Shown piece by piece: positions 53,542 to 61,932 of a DNA stretch of 64,000 nucleotides (positions are counted from its first letter, which is position 1; every line of letters begins with the position of its first letter). A program made the translations under genes and the position numbers. Under the pieces are notes generated by a model, which saw only the letters and a program-made list of their open reading frames with translations, made no database searches and was not told the origin of the DNA. Source of the DNA: Arachnia propionica (GTDB lineage: Bacteria > Actinomycetota > Actinomycetes > Propionibacteriales > Propionibacteriaceae). The stretch covers positions 372,001 through 436,000 of the forward strand of contig NZ_RQZG01000001.1 of assembly GCF_003859805.1 (NCBI RefSeq). The letters are read 5' to 3'.

Positions 53542-53611
53542 CGTCGTCAATCCTTCGTTCGGGGGATCGGGGTGGTATCGGGCTCCCGGGACCACCCCGA
53601 TCCGGGACTCA

Positions 53612-54895
53612 TCAGGCGCTTGCGGCGACCAGGGCCTGGATCTCCTGCAGCAGGGCTTCGGGGTCCTGCTCACCGATCTTGTAGGCGCTGGACTGCAACG
53701 CCCCCTGGAGGGCATCCCACTGGGGATTGCTGACGGGTTGGAACTTCACGAAGGACAGGGCCTCAAGGAACTTCTGCTGGTACTCGTCCCCCTCCGACTT
53801 GCCCTTCTCGATCATGGACTTGGTCACCGGCAGCAGGGTGGTGCCCTTGTACCAGCCCTCGTACACGGCATCGGAGTACATCAGGTTGAGGAAGGCGGAG
53901 GTGGCCTGCTTGCGGGCCTCGTCCTTGTTGTCGAAGGCCACGATGAAGTCGGTCACACCCGTCGCGACGGCCTCACCGGACTTCGACGGCACCGGGGCCA
54001 GTGCCACCTTGGCACCCTTCGCGGTGGAGTCCGCGACGACCTGCCCGTGGCCGACCATCATGCCGAGTTTGCCGGCCCCCATCAGATCGGTCATCTCCTG
54101 GCGGTCGGAGTTGAGCTTGTCCTGGGTGTGGCCGGAGCTGTGCATCTTCTTGATCTGGGTGAAGGCCTCGACGGCCTGCGGGGAGTCCGCCTTGAGGTTC
54201 TCCCCGTCGACCCAGCTGCCACCGGCTCCCCACAGCCACAGTGAGGACTCCACCTGTGCCTCCTCGGAGCCCAGCGGGAGGCCGTAGGCCTTGACCCCGT
54301 CACCGAGTGCGGTGAGCTTGGCCGAGGCCTCCTCCAGCTCGGCCCAGGTCTTCGGGGGCTCGGCGATGCCGGCCTTGGCGAACAGATCGGTGTTGTAGAC
54401 CAGCATGCGGGCCGACGCGATGTCGGGCGCCGCCCACTGGGTGCCGTCGGTGCCCTGCCCGTTGGCGAGCAGGGTGGGTTCGATGTTGTCCAGGGTCTCC
54501 TTGGTGAGGATCTCGCTCATCGGGTACAGCAGTCCCTCCTCCGCAGAGGCGGCAAAGGCATTGTCGTTCAGGATGTCGGGCAGGTCACCGGCCTGGATCC
54601 GGGCCTGGACCTTCCCGGAGAAGTCGTCCCAGCCCTCGATCTGCAGCTCGACCTTGACCTTGGGGTAGGTCTTGTTGAACTCCGCGATGATCTTCTCCCA
54701 GTCCGCCTTCGAGGAGTCCGAGTACGAGGGGGCGAGGATCTTGATGGTGGTCTCGAGGCTCGCCGGATCCGCGTCCTGCATCGCCGCCGACGAGGCCGGA
54801 CCGGAGCCGTCCCGGGTGGGAGTGCCGCCACCGCAGGCACTCAGGGCAAGGGCGCTGGCGGCAACGACAGCGCCGAACTTGATGACACGCTTCAC
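53612..54895 (-). CDS. Sugar ABC transporter substrate-binding lipoprotein, family 1 (third system)
   Basis: A 427-residue MalE-like binding lipoprotein. The signal peptide VKRVIKFGAVVAASALALSA ends at lipobox LSAC (Cys 21). Family motifs include IIAEFNKTYPKVKVELQIEG (about 67-86), GDLPDILND (about 101-109) and the ligand-cleft FAKAGIAEPPKTWAELEE. The GTG at 54895 has an AAGGAAA site and a clean signal peptide; upstream starts give no signal sequence. A perfect palindrome 120 bases upstream suggests LacI-type control. Substrate unknown (maltose-like by family). Confidence 0.92.
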   Translation of the reverse strand: MKRVIKFGAVVAASALALSACGGGTPTRDGSGPASSAAMQDADPASLETTIKILAPSYSDSSKADWEKIIAEFNKTYPKVKVELQIEGWDDFSGKVQARIQAGDLPDILNDNAFAASAEEGLLYPMSEILTKETLDNIEPTLLANGQGTDGTQWAAPDIASARMLVYNTDLFAKAGIAEPPKTWAELEEASAKLTALGDGVKAYGLPLGSEEAQVESSLWLWGAGGSWVDGENLKADSPQAVEAFTQIKKMHSSGHTQDKLNSDRQEMTDLMGAGKLGMMVGHGQVVADSTAKGAKVALAPVPSKSGEAVATGVTDFIVAFDNKDEARKQATSAFLNLMYSDAVYEGWYKGTTLLPVTKSMIEKGKSEGDEYQQKFLEALSFVKFQPVSNPQWDALQGALQSSAYKIGEQDPEALLQEIQALVAASA

Positions 54896-55013
54896 GCGCT
54901 TTCCTTTCCGAATCGGTGCAACCGCCATGGTTGCTGTGCGTGATCCTAGAAAGCACCTGGCTCGATGCGGAAGACTGCGGAGCTGCTGTGACCGGATAGT
55001 TATCAATCACGCG

Positions 55014-55027
55014 TGTTTGCGCAAACA
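55014..55027. promoter_or_regulatory. Perfect 14-bp palindrome, probable LacI-family operator
   Basis: TGTTTGCGCAAACA, with the central CG of LacI-type sites, lies 120 bases upstream of the binding-protein gene. On the minus strand it overlaps a possible -35 TTGCGC with AACTAT 17 bases on. A flanking TCACGC/GCGTGA pair (55007-55012 and 55032-55037) may extend it. No LacI-family gene is in the window. Confidence 0.7.
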
Positions 55028-55054
55028 TGATGCGTGAGTGGCACCGGAAGGAGC

Positions 55055-55978
55055 TCAAAAACCCAGGCGGTTGAGGTACTTGGTGTCCCGCTGCCACTCC
55101 TTGAGCACCTTGACGTGAAGGTTGAGGTGCACCGGGGTGCCGAGCAGGCGGTTGATCTGGAGTCGGGCGGCCGAACCGATCTCCCGCAACCGGGAGCCCT
55201 TGTGCCCGATGACGATGCCCTTCTGCGAGTCCCGCTCCACCACGATGGAGGCGAACACGTCCAGCAGTGGCTTGTCCTCGGGGCGATCCGGGCGCGGCAG
55301 GATCTCGTCGATGACCACGGCGATGGAGTGCGGCAGCTCGTCGCGCACCCCCTCCAGGGCGGCCTCCCGGATCAGTTCCGCGATGAGGGTCTCCTCCGGC
55401 TCATCGGTGACCTCCCCGTCCGGGTAGTACATCGGCCCCTCGGGAAGCAGCCGGATCAGCACGTCACGCACCGTGTCCACCTGGTCGTGGGCCAGTGCCG
55501 AACAGGGCACCACCTCGGCCCACTGGACCCCGAGCTCCTCGGCCAGGGCCGAGATGTCCACCAGGTGTGACAGCACCCGCTCCTTGCTCACCAGGTCGGT
55601 CTTGGTCGCCAGGGCGACGAGTTGCGGCCGGTGGGCGAGCTCTGCGATCTGGGTGACGATGTAGCGATCCCCCGGGCCGATGCGCTGATCACACGGCAGG
55701 CACACCCCGACGACGTCCACCTCCGACCAGGTCTCCCTCACCAGTTCGTTCAACCGCTCCCCGAGCAGGGTCCGGGGGCGGTGCAGGCCCGGGGTGTCGA
55801 TGAGGACCAGCTGACCGTCATCCCTCGTGACGATGCCCCGCACCACGTGACGGGTGGTCTGCGGTTTCGACGACGCGATGGCGATCTTCTGGCCCACCAG
55901 GGCATTGGTCAGCGTCGATTTCCCCGCATTCGGCCGCCCGACGAAACAGGCGAAGCCGGAGTGGAAGATCTCAGTCAT
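55055..55978 (-). CDS. era: GTPase Era
   Basis: A 307-residue Era GTPase for 16S rRNA maturation and 30S assembly. G1 GRPNAGKST (about 14-22), G2 in KPQTTRHVVRG (about 38-48), G3 DTPG (about 61-64), G4 TKTD (about 125-128), and a C-terminal KH domain with GIVIGHKGSRLREIGSAAR (about 255-273). The ATG at 55978 overlaps the CorC-like gene by eight bases. It sits at the end of the phoH-ybeY-corC-era cluster, an order conserved in actinobacteria. Confidence 0.96.
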   Translation of the reverse strand: MTEIFHSGFACFVGRPNAGKSTLTNALVGQKIAIASSKPQTTRHVVRGIVTRDDGQLVLIDTPGLHRPRTLLGERLNELVRETWSEVDVVGVCLPCDQRIGPGDRYIVTQIAELAHRPQLVALATKTDLVSKERVLSHLVDISALAEELGVQWAEVVPCSALAHDQVDTVRDVLIRLLPEGPMYYPDGEVTDEPEETLIAELIREAALEGVRDELPHSIAVVIDEILPRPDRPEDKPLLDVFASIVVERDSQKGIVIGHKGSRLREIGSAARLQINRLLGTPVHLNLHVKVLKEWQRDTKYLNRLGF

Positions 55979-57281
55979 CGGTGTCCTCTTTCCTTTCCTC
56001 ATCGCTGTCCTCGTCAGCCAGTCTGACCAGTACGGTTCCCACCTGGTGTCTCCTGCCGACGGCCCGGTCAGCGACCATCTCGATCCCCTGGTGCACCACA
56101 CGTGAGCCCGGGATCGGCACCACGTTGAGCAGCTTGGCCATCAACCCACCGACGGTGCCGACCTCCTCGTCGTCGAGGGGGATGCCGAACAGCTCACCCA
56201 ACTCGTCCAGGGGCAGCCTCGACGACACCCGGTACTGCCCCTCCTCCGGCAGCTCCGCGACCGCGGGGATCTCGTGGTCGTACTCGTCGACGATCTCCCC
56301 GACGATCTCCTCGACGATGTCCTCCATCGTGCAGAGCCCCGCGGTGCCCCCGAACTCGTCGATGACGATCACCAGGTGACTGTGCCGAAGCTGCATGTCA
56401 CGCAGCAGTTCAGTGGCGGGTTTCGAGTCCGGTACGAAACTGGCCGGACGCATCAGGTCCCCGACCGTCTCGGTGCGTTCCGCATCAGGGAAGTCGTAGA
56501 TCCGACGGGTGACGTCCTTGAGGTAGACCACCCCCAGCACGTCGTCGATGCCGCCCTGCCCCACCACGGGGATGCGCGAGAAGCCGGAGCGCAGGGCCAG
56601 GGAGAGCAGCTGCCGCAGTGTCCGGTCCCGTGTCACCCACACCATGTCGGTACGCGGCACCATGACCTCCTTGACGAGGGTGTCGCCGAGTTCGAAGACC
56701 GAGTGGATCATCTTGGACTCCCTGGCCTCGATCACCTCCTGCGCCTCGGCCATGTCCACCAGGTCACGCAGTTCCGCCTCGGAGGCGAAGGGACCATCGG
56801 TGAACCCTCGTCCCGGGGTGATCGCATTGCCCAGCAGGATCATCAACTGGGCGACGGGACCGAGCACCGTCGCCAGGACCGAGACCAGCCGGGCCGAGAA
56901 CCGCATGAGCCCTTCGCCGTGCTGTCTGCCGAGGGTGCGTGGTGCGACTCCCCAGAGGATGAAGAACACCACCAGCAGGATGGCCACCAGCAGCACCAGG
57001 CTGGTCCCGGTGTCCCCGAAGTGGCTGAAGACGACCAGCGAGAGCAGTGACATGGTGACCGCCTCCAGGAACATCCGCGCGAACATCACGGCGTTGATGG
57101 CGGGGGCGGGATCGGCGGCGATCAGGCGGATGCGTTCCGCCCCTTCGGCTCCTGCCTCGACGAGGCTCTCGGCCTGGGCCCGCGAGAAGCGGGTGAGGGC
57201 GGTCTCGACGGCGACGAGGAAGGAGGCGAGCACGCCGCAGCCCAGGGCCACGGCCAGTTCGATCCAGTGCGCTGAGGGCAT
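55971..57281 (-). CDS. CNNM/CorC-like membrane protein (DUF21, CBS pair, CorC_HlyC)
   Basis: A 436-residue protein. Residues 1 to about 160 carry the DUF21 membrane domain with three to four hydrophobic spans. About 195-325 are two CBS domains (VMVPRTDMVWVTRDRTLRQL and the LGVVYLKDV strand), and about 340-425 are the CorC_HlyC domain. Related proteins act in magnesium or cobalt efflux; the substrate here is not proved. Gene order between ybeY and era is conserved in actinobacteria. Confidence 0.92.
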   Translation of the reverse strand: MPSAHWIELAVALGCGVLASFLVAVETALTRFSRAQAESLVEAGAEGAERIRLIAADPAPAINAVMFARMFLEAVTMSLLSLVVFSHFGDTGTSLVLLVAILLVVFFILWGVAPRTLGRQHGEGLMRFSARLVSVLATVLGPVAQLMILLGNAITPGRGFTDGPFASEAELRDLVDMAEAQEVIEARESKMIHSVFELGDTLVKEVMVPRTDMVWVTRDRTLRQLLSLALRSGFSRIPVVGQGGIDDVLGVVYLKDVTRRIYDFPDAERTETVGDLMRPASFVPDSKPATELLRDMQLRHSHLVIVIDEFGGTAGLCTMEDIVEEIVGEIVDEYDHEIPAVAELPEEGQYRVSSRLPLDELGELFGIPLDDEEVGTVGGLMAKLLNVVPIPGSRVVHQGIEMVADRAVGRRHQVGTVLVRLADEDSDEERKEDTDD

Positions 57282-57288
57282 CGTCGGG

Positions 57289-57756
57289 TCAGCCCTGGCG
57301 CTGCGTGGTCCGGGCCAGCTCCCATGCCGCGATGATCCGGTCGTTGAGGCCGAACATCACGGCCTTCTCCTCCGGCTCGGCATGATCGTGTCCCAGCAGG
57401 TGGAGCAGCCCGTGGATGAGCAGGTACTCCGCCTCGGCGCCTGGTTCACGGCCGTTCTCCGCGGCCTGTCGAGCGGTCACCTGGGGGCAGAGCACGATGT
57501 CGCCCAGCAGACCGAGTGGCGGATCCTCGTCATCGGCAGGGGCACGCAGCTCATCCATCGGGAAGCTGAGGACGTCCGTCGGACCCGGAAGATCCATGAA
57601 CCGGATGTGGTAGTCCTCCATCGTGCGCTCGTCCACCAGCAGGATCGACAGATCCGCCTGGGGGTGGATCCTGAGCTTCTCCAGGGCGAACCGTGCCAAC
57701 GCCACCAGACCGAGCTCGTCCGCCTCGACGCCGGACTCGTTGTTGATGTCGATCAT
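57289..57756 (-). CDS. ybeY: Endoribonuclease YbeY
   Basis: A 155-residue YbeY metal-dependent endoribonuclease for rRNA maturation. The conserved GPTDVLSFPMDE (about 57-68) and the zinc motif LIHGLLHLLGHDH (about 112-124, three His) are intact. The start overlaps the phoH stop by four bases, and it is followed after seven bases by the CorC-like gene. Confidence 0.96.
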   Translation of the reverse strand: MIDINNESGVEADELGLVALARFALEKLRIHPQADLSILLVDERTMEDYHIRFMDLPGPTDVLSFPMDELRAPADDEDPPLGLLGDIVLCPQVTARQAAENGREPGAEAEYLLIHGLLHLLGHDHAEPEEKAVMFGLNDRIIAAWELARTTQRQG

Positions 57757-58733
57757 CGCTTCCCCCCGGGTTGCTGGATGCTGTCGAACTGATCGTATGC
57801 GGCGACGATCCGCCCGACCAGCCTGTGCCTCACGACGTCCCGGGCGGTGAGGGTGCAGAAGGCGATGTCCTCGACGCCGTCGAGGATCTGGGTCACCTGA
57901 CGCAGCCCGCTGCGGACCCCGCTGGGCAGGTCCACCTGGGTGATGTCCCCGGTGACCACCACCTTGGATCCGAAGCCCAGGCGGGTGAGGAACATCTTCA
58001 TCTGCTCACTGGAGGTGTTCTGGGCCTCGTCCAGGATGATGAAGGCGTCATTGAGGGTACGTCCTCGCATGTAGGCCAACGGCGCCACCTCGATGGTGCC
58101 CGAGGTCAGCAGCTTCGGGACGGCCTCGGGGTCGACCATGTCGTGGAGGGCGTCGTAGAGGGGCCTGAGGTAGGGATCGATCTTGTCCGTGAGGGTGCCG
58201 GGCAGGAAACCGAGTCTCTCCCCTGCCTCGATCGCCGGGCGGGTGAGGATGATGCGGCTCACCTGTTTCGTCTGGAGCGCCTGGACGGCCTTCGCCATCG
58301 CGAGGTAGGTCTTCCCGGTACCGGCCGGTCCGATGCCGAAGACGACGGTGTGGCTGTCGATGGCGTCCACGTAACGTTTCTGGTTGAGGGTCTTGGGGCG
58401 AACCGCCCGCCCACGGGAGGAGATGATGTCGGCGGTGAGCACCTCCGAGGGTTTGACCTGATCAGCGGTCATCCCGATCACCCGTTCCACGGTCTCCTCC
58501 GTCAGCCCCTGACCGGTCCGGATGATGGTGACCAGTTCCGTGATCACCTCCACGGCGTGCTGCACCCCCTCCGGCGAACCGGTGACGGTGACCTGGTGTC
58601 CGCGCACGTGGAGATCGGCCGACAACTTGTCCTCCAGCACCGCGAGGTAGCTGTCCCGGGGCCCGAGAAGCGTCACCATGTCCAGGGAGGCCGGGATCTG
58701 GACGACACGCTCCGACCTGGCTCGTTCCGACAC
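57753..58733 (-). CDS. phoH: PhoH-family ATPase
   Basis: A 326-residue PhoH-like protein. The N-terminal KH-like part (about 20-75) precedes the P-loop ATPase with Walker [13 protein letters not shown] (about 136-147), Walker [13 protein letters not shown] (about 230-241) and downstream [11 protein letters not shown]. PhoH works next to YbeY in RNA metabolism; their coupling by ATGA-type overlap is seen across bacteria. The GTG at 58733 follows GAGAGGA. First gene of the phoH-ybeY-corC-era operon, divergent from rpmF. Confidence 0.94.
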   Translation of the reverse strand: MSERARSERVVQIPASLDMVTLLGPRDSYLAVLEDKLSADLHVRGHQVTVTGSPEGVQHAVEVITELVTIIRTGQGLTEETVERVIGMTADQVKPSEVLTADIISSRGRAVRPKTLNQKRYVDAIDSHTVVFGIGPAGTGKTYLAMAKAVQALQTKQVSRIILTRPAIEAGERLGFLPGTLTDKIDPYLRPLYDALHDMVDPEAVPKLLTSGTIEVAPLAYMRGRTLNDAFIILDEAQNTSSEQMKMFLTRLGFGSKVVVTGDITQVDLPSGVRSGLRQVTQILDGVEDIAFCTLTARDVVRHRLVGRIVAAYDQFDSIQQPGGKR

Positions 58734-58815
58734 TTCGTGTTCCTCTCCGCCCCGGGCCGTCCAGAGCCATGAGGGACAAGTCTATGTCCACCGCCCGGTT
58801 CCGGAGAACAGCGAA

Positions 58816-58844
58816 TTGGCACTCCCTTCGGGAACGGTTATCAT
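58816..58844 (+). promoter_or_regulatory. Promoter of rpmF
   Basis: TTGGCA (58816-58821), 17 bases, TATCAT (58839-58844): a well-formed sigma70-type promoter about 45 bases before the ATG at 58889. The -10 lies in the partly symmetric GTTATCATTAC, which faintly recalls Zur boxes, but the symmetry is weak. Confidence 0.65.
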
Positions 58845-58888
58845 TACGAGTCGCCCAGATGCGGCCAGAAGAGGAAGGAAGACTGACG

Positions 58889-59068
58889 ATGGCGGTTCCG
58901 AAGCGCAAGATGTCGCGTTCCAACACCCGTTCCCGCCGGGCCCAGTGGAAGGCGACGCTGACCGACCTGGTGCCGATCCGGGTGGGCGGGGAGACCTTCA
59001 ACGTGCCGCGTCGACTGGTGCGCGCCTACGCCTCAGGAGCACTCAGCGTCGACGACCTGCGTCACTGA
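58889..59068 (+). CDS. rpmF: Ribosomal protein L32, zinc-ligand-free (C-minus) form
   Basis: A 59-residue bL32. The start [20 protein letters not shown] is the standard L32 N-terminus, but the C-terminal half ([20 protein letters not shown]) has no cysteines. The CxxC...CxxC zinc ribbon is therefore replaced, as in mycobacterial RpmF. The ATG at 58889 follows GAGGAAGGA; an upstream start would add 40 residues foreign to L32. C-minus paralogues in other bacteria are made in zinc shortage, so Zur control is possible but not shown. Confidence 0.95.
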   Translation: MAVPKRKMSRSNTRSRRAQWKATLTDLVPIRVGGETFNVPRRLVRAYASGALSVDDLRH

Positions 59069-59077
59069 GGTCCGGTT

Positions 59078-59509
59078 TCAGAACCCCTCCAGCTCATCGG
59101 CATCATCCTCGGAGATGACGTGCATGGCGGCCTCCTCCGCGCTGGCCGCTCCCCCGGCGTAGCCGACATCGACCCCCAGGGTGTCCTCACCGCCTGAACC
59201 CTGCACCGCCATCAGGCGTCCCGCACGTTCGCGCCCCACCTCACGCCGCTCCCCCTCCGGGTTCCACGGGCGGTCATCGATGCTGATCTCCGGCTGCTCC
59301 TGCCGCAGTCGCTGCTCCAGGCTCTCTCCCTGGCGCATCTCCGCAGCGGTGTTGCCGAAGCCCTGGGCAGGTGACCACCGCTCCGGAGCGGTGTACCCCT
59401 CGTCCAGGACATCGTCCACGCCGCGATCGATGAGGGAGTCCGCCTCCTGGAGCTGGTCCAGCTGCTCGGCGTGGCTGTCATCCGTTTCGAAGTCGACGAT
59501 GTCTTCCAT
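59078..59509 (-). CDS. DUF5709-like acidic protein
   Basis: A 143-residue acidic soluble protein of unknown function. The segment LQEADSLIDRGVDDVLDEGY (about 20-39) and GNTAAEMRQGESLEQRLRQE (about 51-70) are typical of the DUF5709 family of actinobacteria. The ATG at 59509 has no clear SD; CAGTAT six bases before it could be a weak -10 for a leaderless mRNA. It is convergent with rpmF (ten bases apart) and divergent from yhhQ. Confidence 0.75.
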   Translation of the reverse strand: MEDIVDFETDDSHAEQLDQLQEADSLIDRGVDDVLDEGYTAPERWSPAQGFGNTAAEMRQGESLEQRLRQEQPEISIDDRPWNPEGERREVGRERAGRLMAVQGSGGEDTLGVDVGYAGGAASAEEAAMHVISEDDADELEGF

Positions 59510-59551
59510 GACCCAATACTGCCACCACCACGCCTGTCGGGCGGGATTTCG

Positions 59552-59557
59552 TAGAAT
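59552..59557 (+). promoter_or_regulatory. -10 box for leaderless yhhQ start
   Basis: TAGAAT ends six bases before the GTG at 59564; no Shine-Dalgarno lies between. Confidence 0.7.
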
Positions 59558-59563
59558 CCCCGG

Positions 59564-60235
59564 GTGACCTCGAGAAGCAACTACGACCTGATCGTGACGC
59601 TGTTCGTCGCGCTCCTGCTCATCTCCAACGTGGCAGCCACCAAACTCATCGCGTTCGGGCCGGAGTGGGCCCCCTTCGGCATCCCCGTCCTCCCGGTCGT
59701 CACCGACGGCGGCGCGTTGCTGTTCCCCCTGACCTACATCTGTGGCGACGTACTGGCCGAGGTCTTCGGGATGCGAGGGGCCAGGCGGGCCATCTGGACC
59801 GGTTTCGGGATCTCCCTGCTGGCCTCACTCACCTTCCTGCTGGTGGGGATCGCCCCACCGGCCGCCGACTGGCCGAACCAGGAGGCCTTCGTCGCCGTGC
59901 TCGGATTCGTGCCACGCATCGTCGTGGCCTCCCTGGCCGGTTACCTGGTGGGACAGTTCCTCAACGCCTGGGTGCTGATCCGACTGAAACGTCACCGGGG
60001 TGGCCTGTGGTCGAGGCTGGTCGGCTCCACCGTCATCGGCGAGGCCGCCGACACCACCCTGTTCTGCCTCATCGCCTTCGGTGGGCTGGTCGACGCATCG
60101 ACCATGGCGAACTACATCGTCGTCGGCTACCTGTTCAAGGTGGGGGTCGAGGTGCTGCTGCTCCCGGTGACCACCCGTGTCATCGTGGCGGTGAGGCGGC
60201 GTGAGGCGGATCAGACGATCTCGATGTCCGGGTAG
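59564..60235 (+). CDS. yhhQ: Queuosine precursor transporter, YhhQ (VUT) family
   Basis: A 223-residue membrane protein with about six hydrophobic spans. Family features are LLISNVAATKLIAFG (about 19-33), FPLTYICGDVLAEVFG (about 54-69) and GSTVIGEAADTTLFCLIAF (about 153-171), matching YhhQ/QPTR transporters that import queuine or preQ-type bases. A tgt gene two genes downstream on the other strand supports this. The start is leaderless. The last 25 bases overlap the convergent malic enzyme gene. Confidence 0.9.
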   Translation: MTSRSNYDLIVTLFVALLLISNVAATKLIAFGPEWAPFGIPVLPVVTDGGALLFPLTYICGDVLAEVFGMRGARRAIWTGFGISLLASLTFLLVGIAPPAADWPNQEAFVAVLGFVPRIVVASLAGYLVGQFLNAWVLIRLKRHRGGLWSRLVGSTVIGEAADTTLFCLIAFGGLVDASTMANYIVVGYLFKVGVEVLLLPVTTRVIVAVRRREADQTISMSG

Positions 60236-61920
60236 ACCGGCTCCCACATCGCCTCGAGGACCTGCTGCACCGGGTCCTTCAGCTCGATGCACGCCACCCC
60301 GTCGGTCTCGGCGGCACGCGCGACGGCCAACGCCACCTTCGCCGAGACCGCCCGCAGTGACGACATGGCGGGCAGCACCCCGGCCCCCGGATGGCGCGCC
60401 GTGACCTCGGCCGCCACCGCGTTGGCCGCGGCGACGAGCATGCCCGGGGTGATCCGGGTGGCCCTCGCGACGATCACCCCCAGGCCCAGGCCCGGGAACA
60501 CGAGCGCATTGTTGGCCTGAGCGATCTGGTGACTGACGGAGCCCCGCACCACCGGGGAGAACGGCGAGCCGGTGGCGATCAGCGCCCGCCCGTCGGTCCA
60601 CTCGAGCAGTTCCTCCGGCTGGGCCTCGGCCAGTGACGTCGGGTTGGACAGGGGCATGATGATGGGGGCCGCGACATGGGAGGCCATCTCACGCACCAGG
60701 GCCTCGTCGAAGACCCCGGGTTGGGCGGAGGTGCCGATCATCATGGTGGGGCGCACATTGCGCACCACGTCGCGCAGCGTGCACCTGCCGTCCCGCTCCA
60801 GCTGCCAGTCCTCCAGTTCTGCCATGCGCCGCGCGAAGGGGCGCTGGAAGTCCCGCATCCGGATCCCCTCACGCAGCAGGCCACGGCTCCCGAGGCCCCA
60901 GAACCGGGACCGGGCCTCGGCCAGGTCCATGCCCTCGGCCGTCATGAACTCGCACATCAACTGGGCGATCCCGATCCCGGCCGAACCGGCACCGAAGATC
61001 ACGATCCGCTGTCTGGTCAGCGGGATCCCGCTGCGGCGACTCGCGGCGACGGCAGCCGCGGTGACCACGGCCGCGGTGCCCTCGATGTCGTCGTTGAAGG
61101 TGCAGATCTCGTCGTGATACCTGGCGAGGATGCGGTGGGCGTTGCCGGCCCCGAAGTCCTCCCAGTGGATCATCGCCTTCGGGAACAGGCGGGAGGTGGT
61201 GGCCACGAAGTGGTCGATGAACTCGTCGTAGCGCTGTCCGCGCACCCGGGAGTGGCGGACCCCGAGGTAACCGTCGTAGGCCAGCAGGTCCAGGTTGTCG
61301 GTGCCGACGTCCAGCACCACTGGCAGTACCCGCCTCGGATGGATGCCGGCCGCCGCGGTGTAGACCGCGAGCTTGCCGATGGCGATCTGGATGCCGCCCA
61401 CCCCCTGGTCCCCGATGCCGAGGATCCCCTCGGAGTCGGTGACCACGATCAGATCGACGTCGTCCTGGCCGTGCCCGTAGGCCTGGAGCGCCTGCTCCAT
61501 CGAGTCCGGGTCGTCGATGCTGAGGAAGATGCCACGGGGACGGTGGTAGTAGTTGGAGAAGGCCTTGATCGCCTCGCCGATGGTCGGGGTGTAGACGATG
61601 GGCAGCAGGTCCTCGATGTGGTCGATGAAGACCTTGTGGAACAGCACCTCGTTGCGGTTGTGGAGACCCTGCAGGAACTGGTGCTTGGCCAGGTCGTCCG
61701 GCTCGGCCTCGAGCTGGGCCATGACCCGCCTGGCCTGGGCCTCGAGGGTGGTGTGCCCCGGGGGCAGCAGCCCCTTGAGCCCCAGGGCCTCACGCTGCGC
61801 CTGCGAGAAGGCGGTACCGATGTTGGTCAGCGGATCGTTGAGGACGTCCCTGCCCCTGGCCGCGATGCGCAGGACCTCGCCCCGAGCGGTGTGCAGGAAC
61901 TCGTACCCAGTCGAGGACAT
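60211..61920 (-). CDS. NAD-type malic enzyme
   Basis: A 569-residue malic enzyme of the large bacterial/eukaryotic type, oxidatively decarboxylating malate to pyruvate; malolactic enzyme is a close alternative. Malate site: YTPTIGEA (about 110-117, catalytic Tyr), ILGIGDQGVGGIQIAIGKL (about 165-183, catalytic Lys 182-183) and HWEDFGAGNAHRILARY (metal ligands). The NAD Rossmann loop is IVIFGAGSAGIGIAQ (about 308-322). The ATG at 61920 lies six bases after a TAGAAT box, so the mRNA should be leaderless. Confidence 0.93.
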   Translation of the reverse strand: MSSTGYEFLHTARGEVLRIAARGRDVLNDPLTNIGTAFSQAQREALGLKGLLPPGHTTLEAQARRVMAQLEAEPDDLAKHQFLQGLHNRNEVLFHKVFIDHIEDLLPIVYTPTIGEAIKAFSNYYHRPRGIFLSIDDPDSMEQALQAYGHGQDDVDLIVVTDSEGILGIGDQGVGGIQIAIGKLAVYTAAAGIHPRRVLPVVLDVGTDNLDLLAYDGYLGVRHSRVRGQRYDEFIDHFVATTSRLFPKAMIHWEDFGAGNAHRILARYHDEICTFNDDIEGTAAVVTAAAVAASRRSGIPLTRQRIVIFGAGSAGIGIAQLMCEFMTAEGMDLAEARSRFWGLGSRGLLREGIRMRDFQRPFARRMAELEDWQLERDGRCTLRDVVRNVRPTMMIGTSAQPGVFDEALVREMASHVAAPIIMPLSNPTSLAEAQPEELLEWTDGRALIATGSPFSPVVRGSVSHQIAQANNALVFPGLGLGVIVARATRITPGMLVAAANAVAAEVTARHPGAGVLPAMSSLRAVSAKVALAVARAAETDGVACIELKDPVQQVLEAMWEPVYPDIEIV

Positions 61921-61926
61921 GGGACG

Positions 61927-61932
61927 ATTCTA
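61927..61932 (-). promoter_or_regulatory. -10 box for leaderless malic enzyme start
   Basis: TAGAAT on the minus strand ends six bases before the ATG at 61920, in the nine-base gap after tgt and the end of tgt itself. Confidence 0.65.

Noticed and set aside
58836-58848. Zur box at the rpmF promoter
   Set aside because: Only partial symmetry around GTTATCATTAC; too far from published actinobacterial Zur sites to be listed as a feature.
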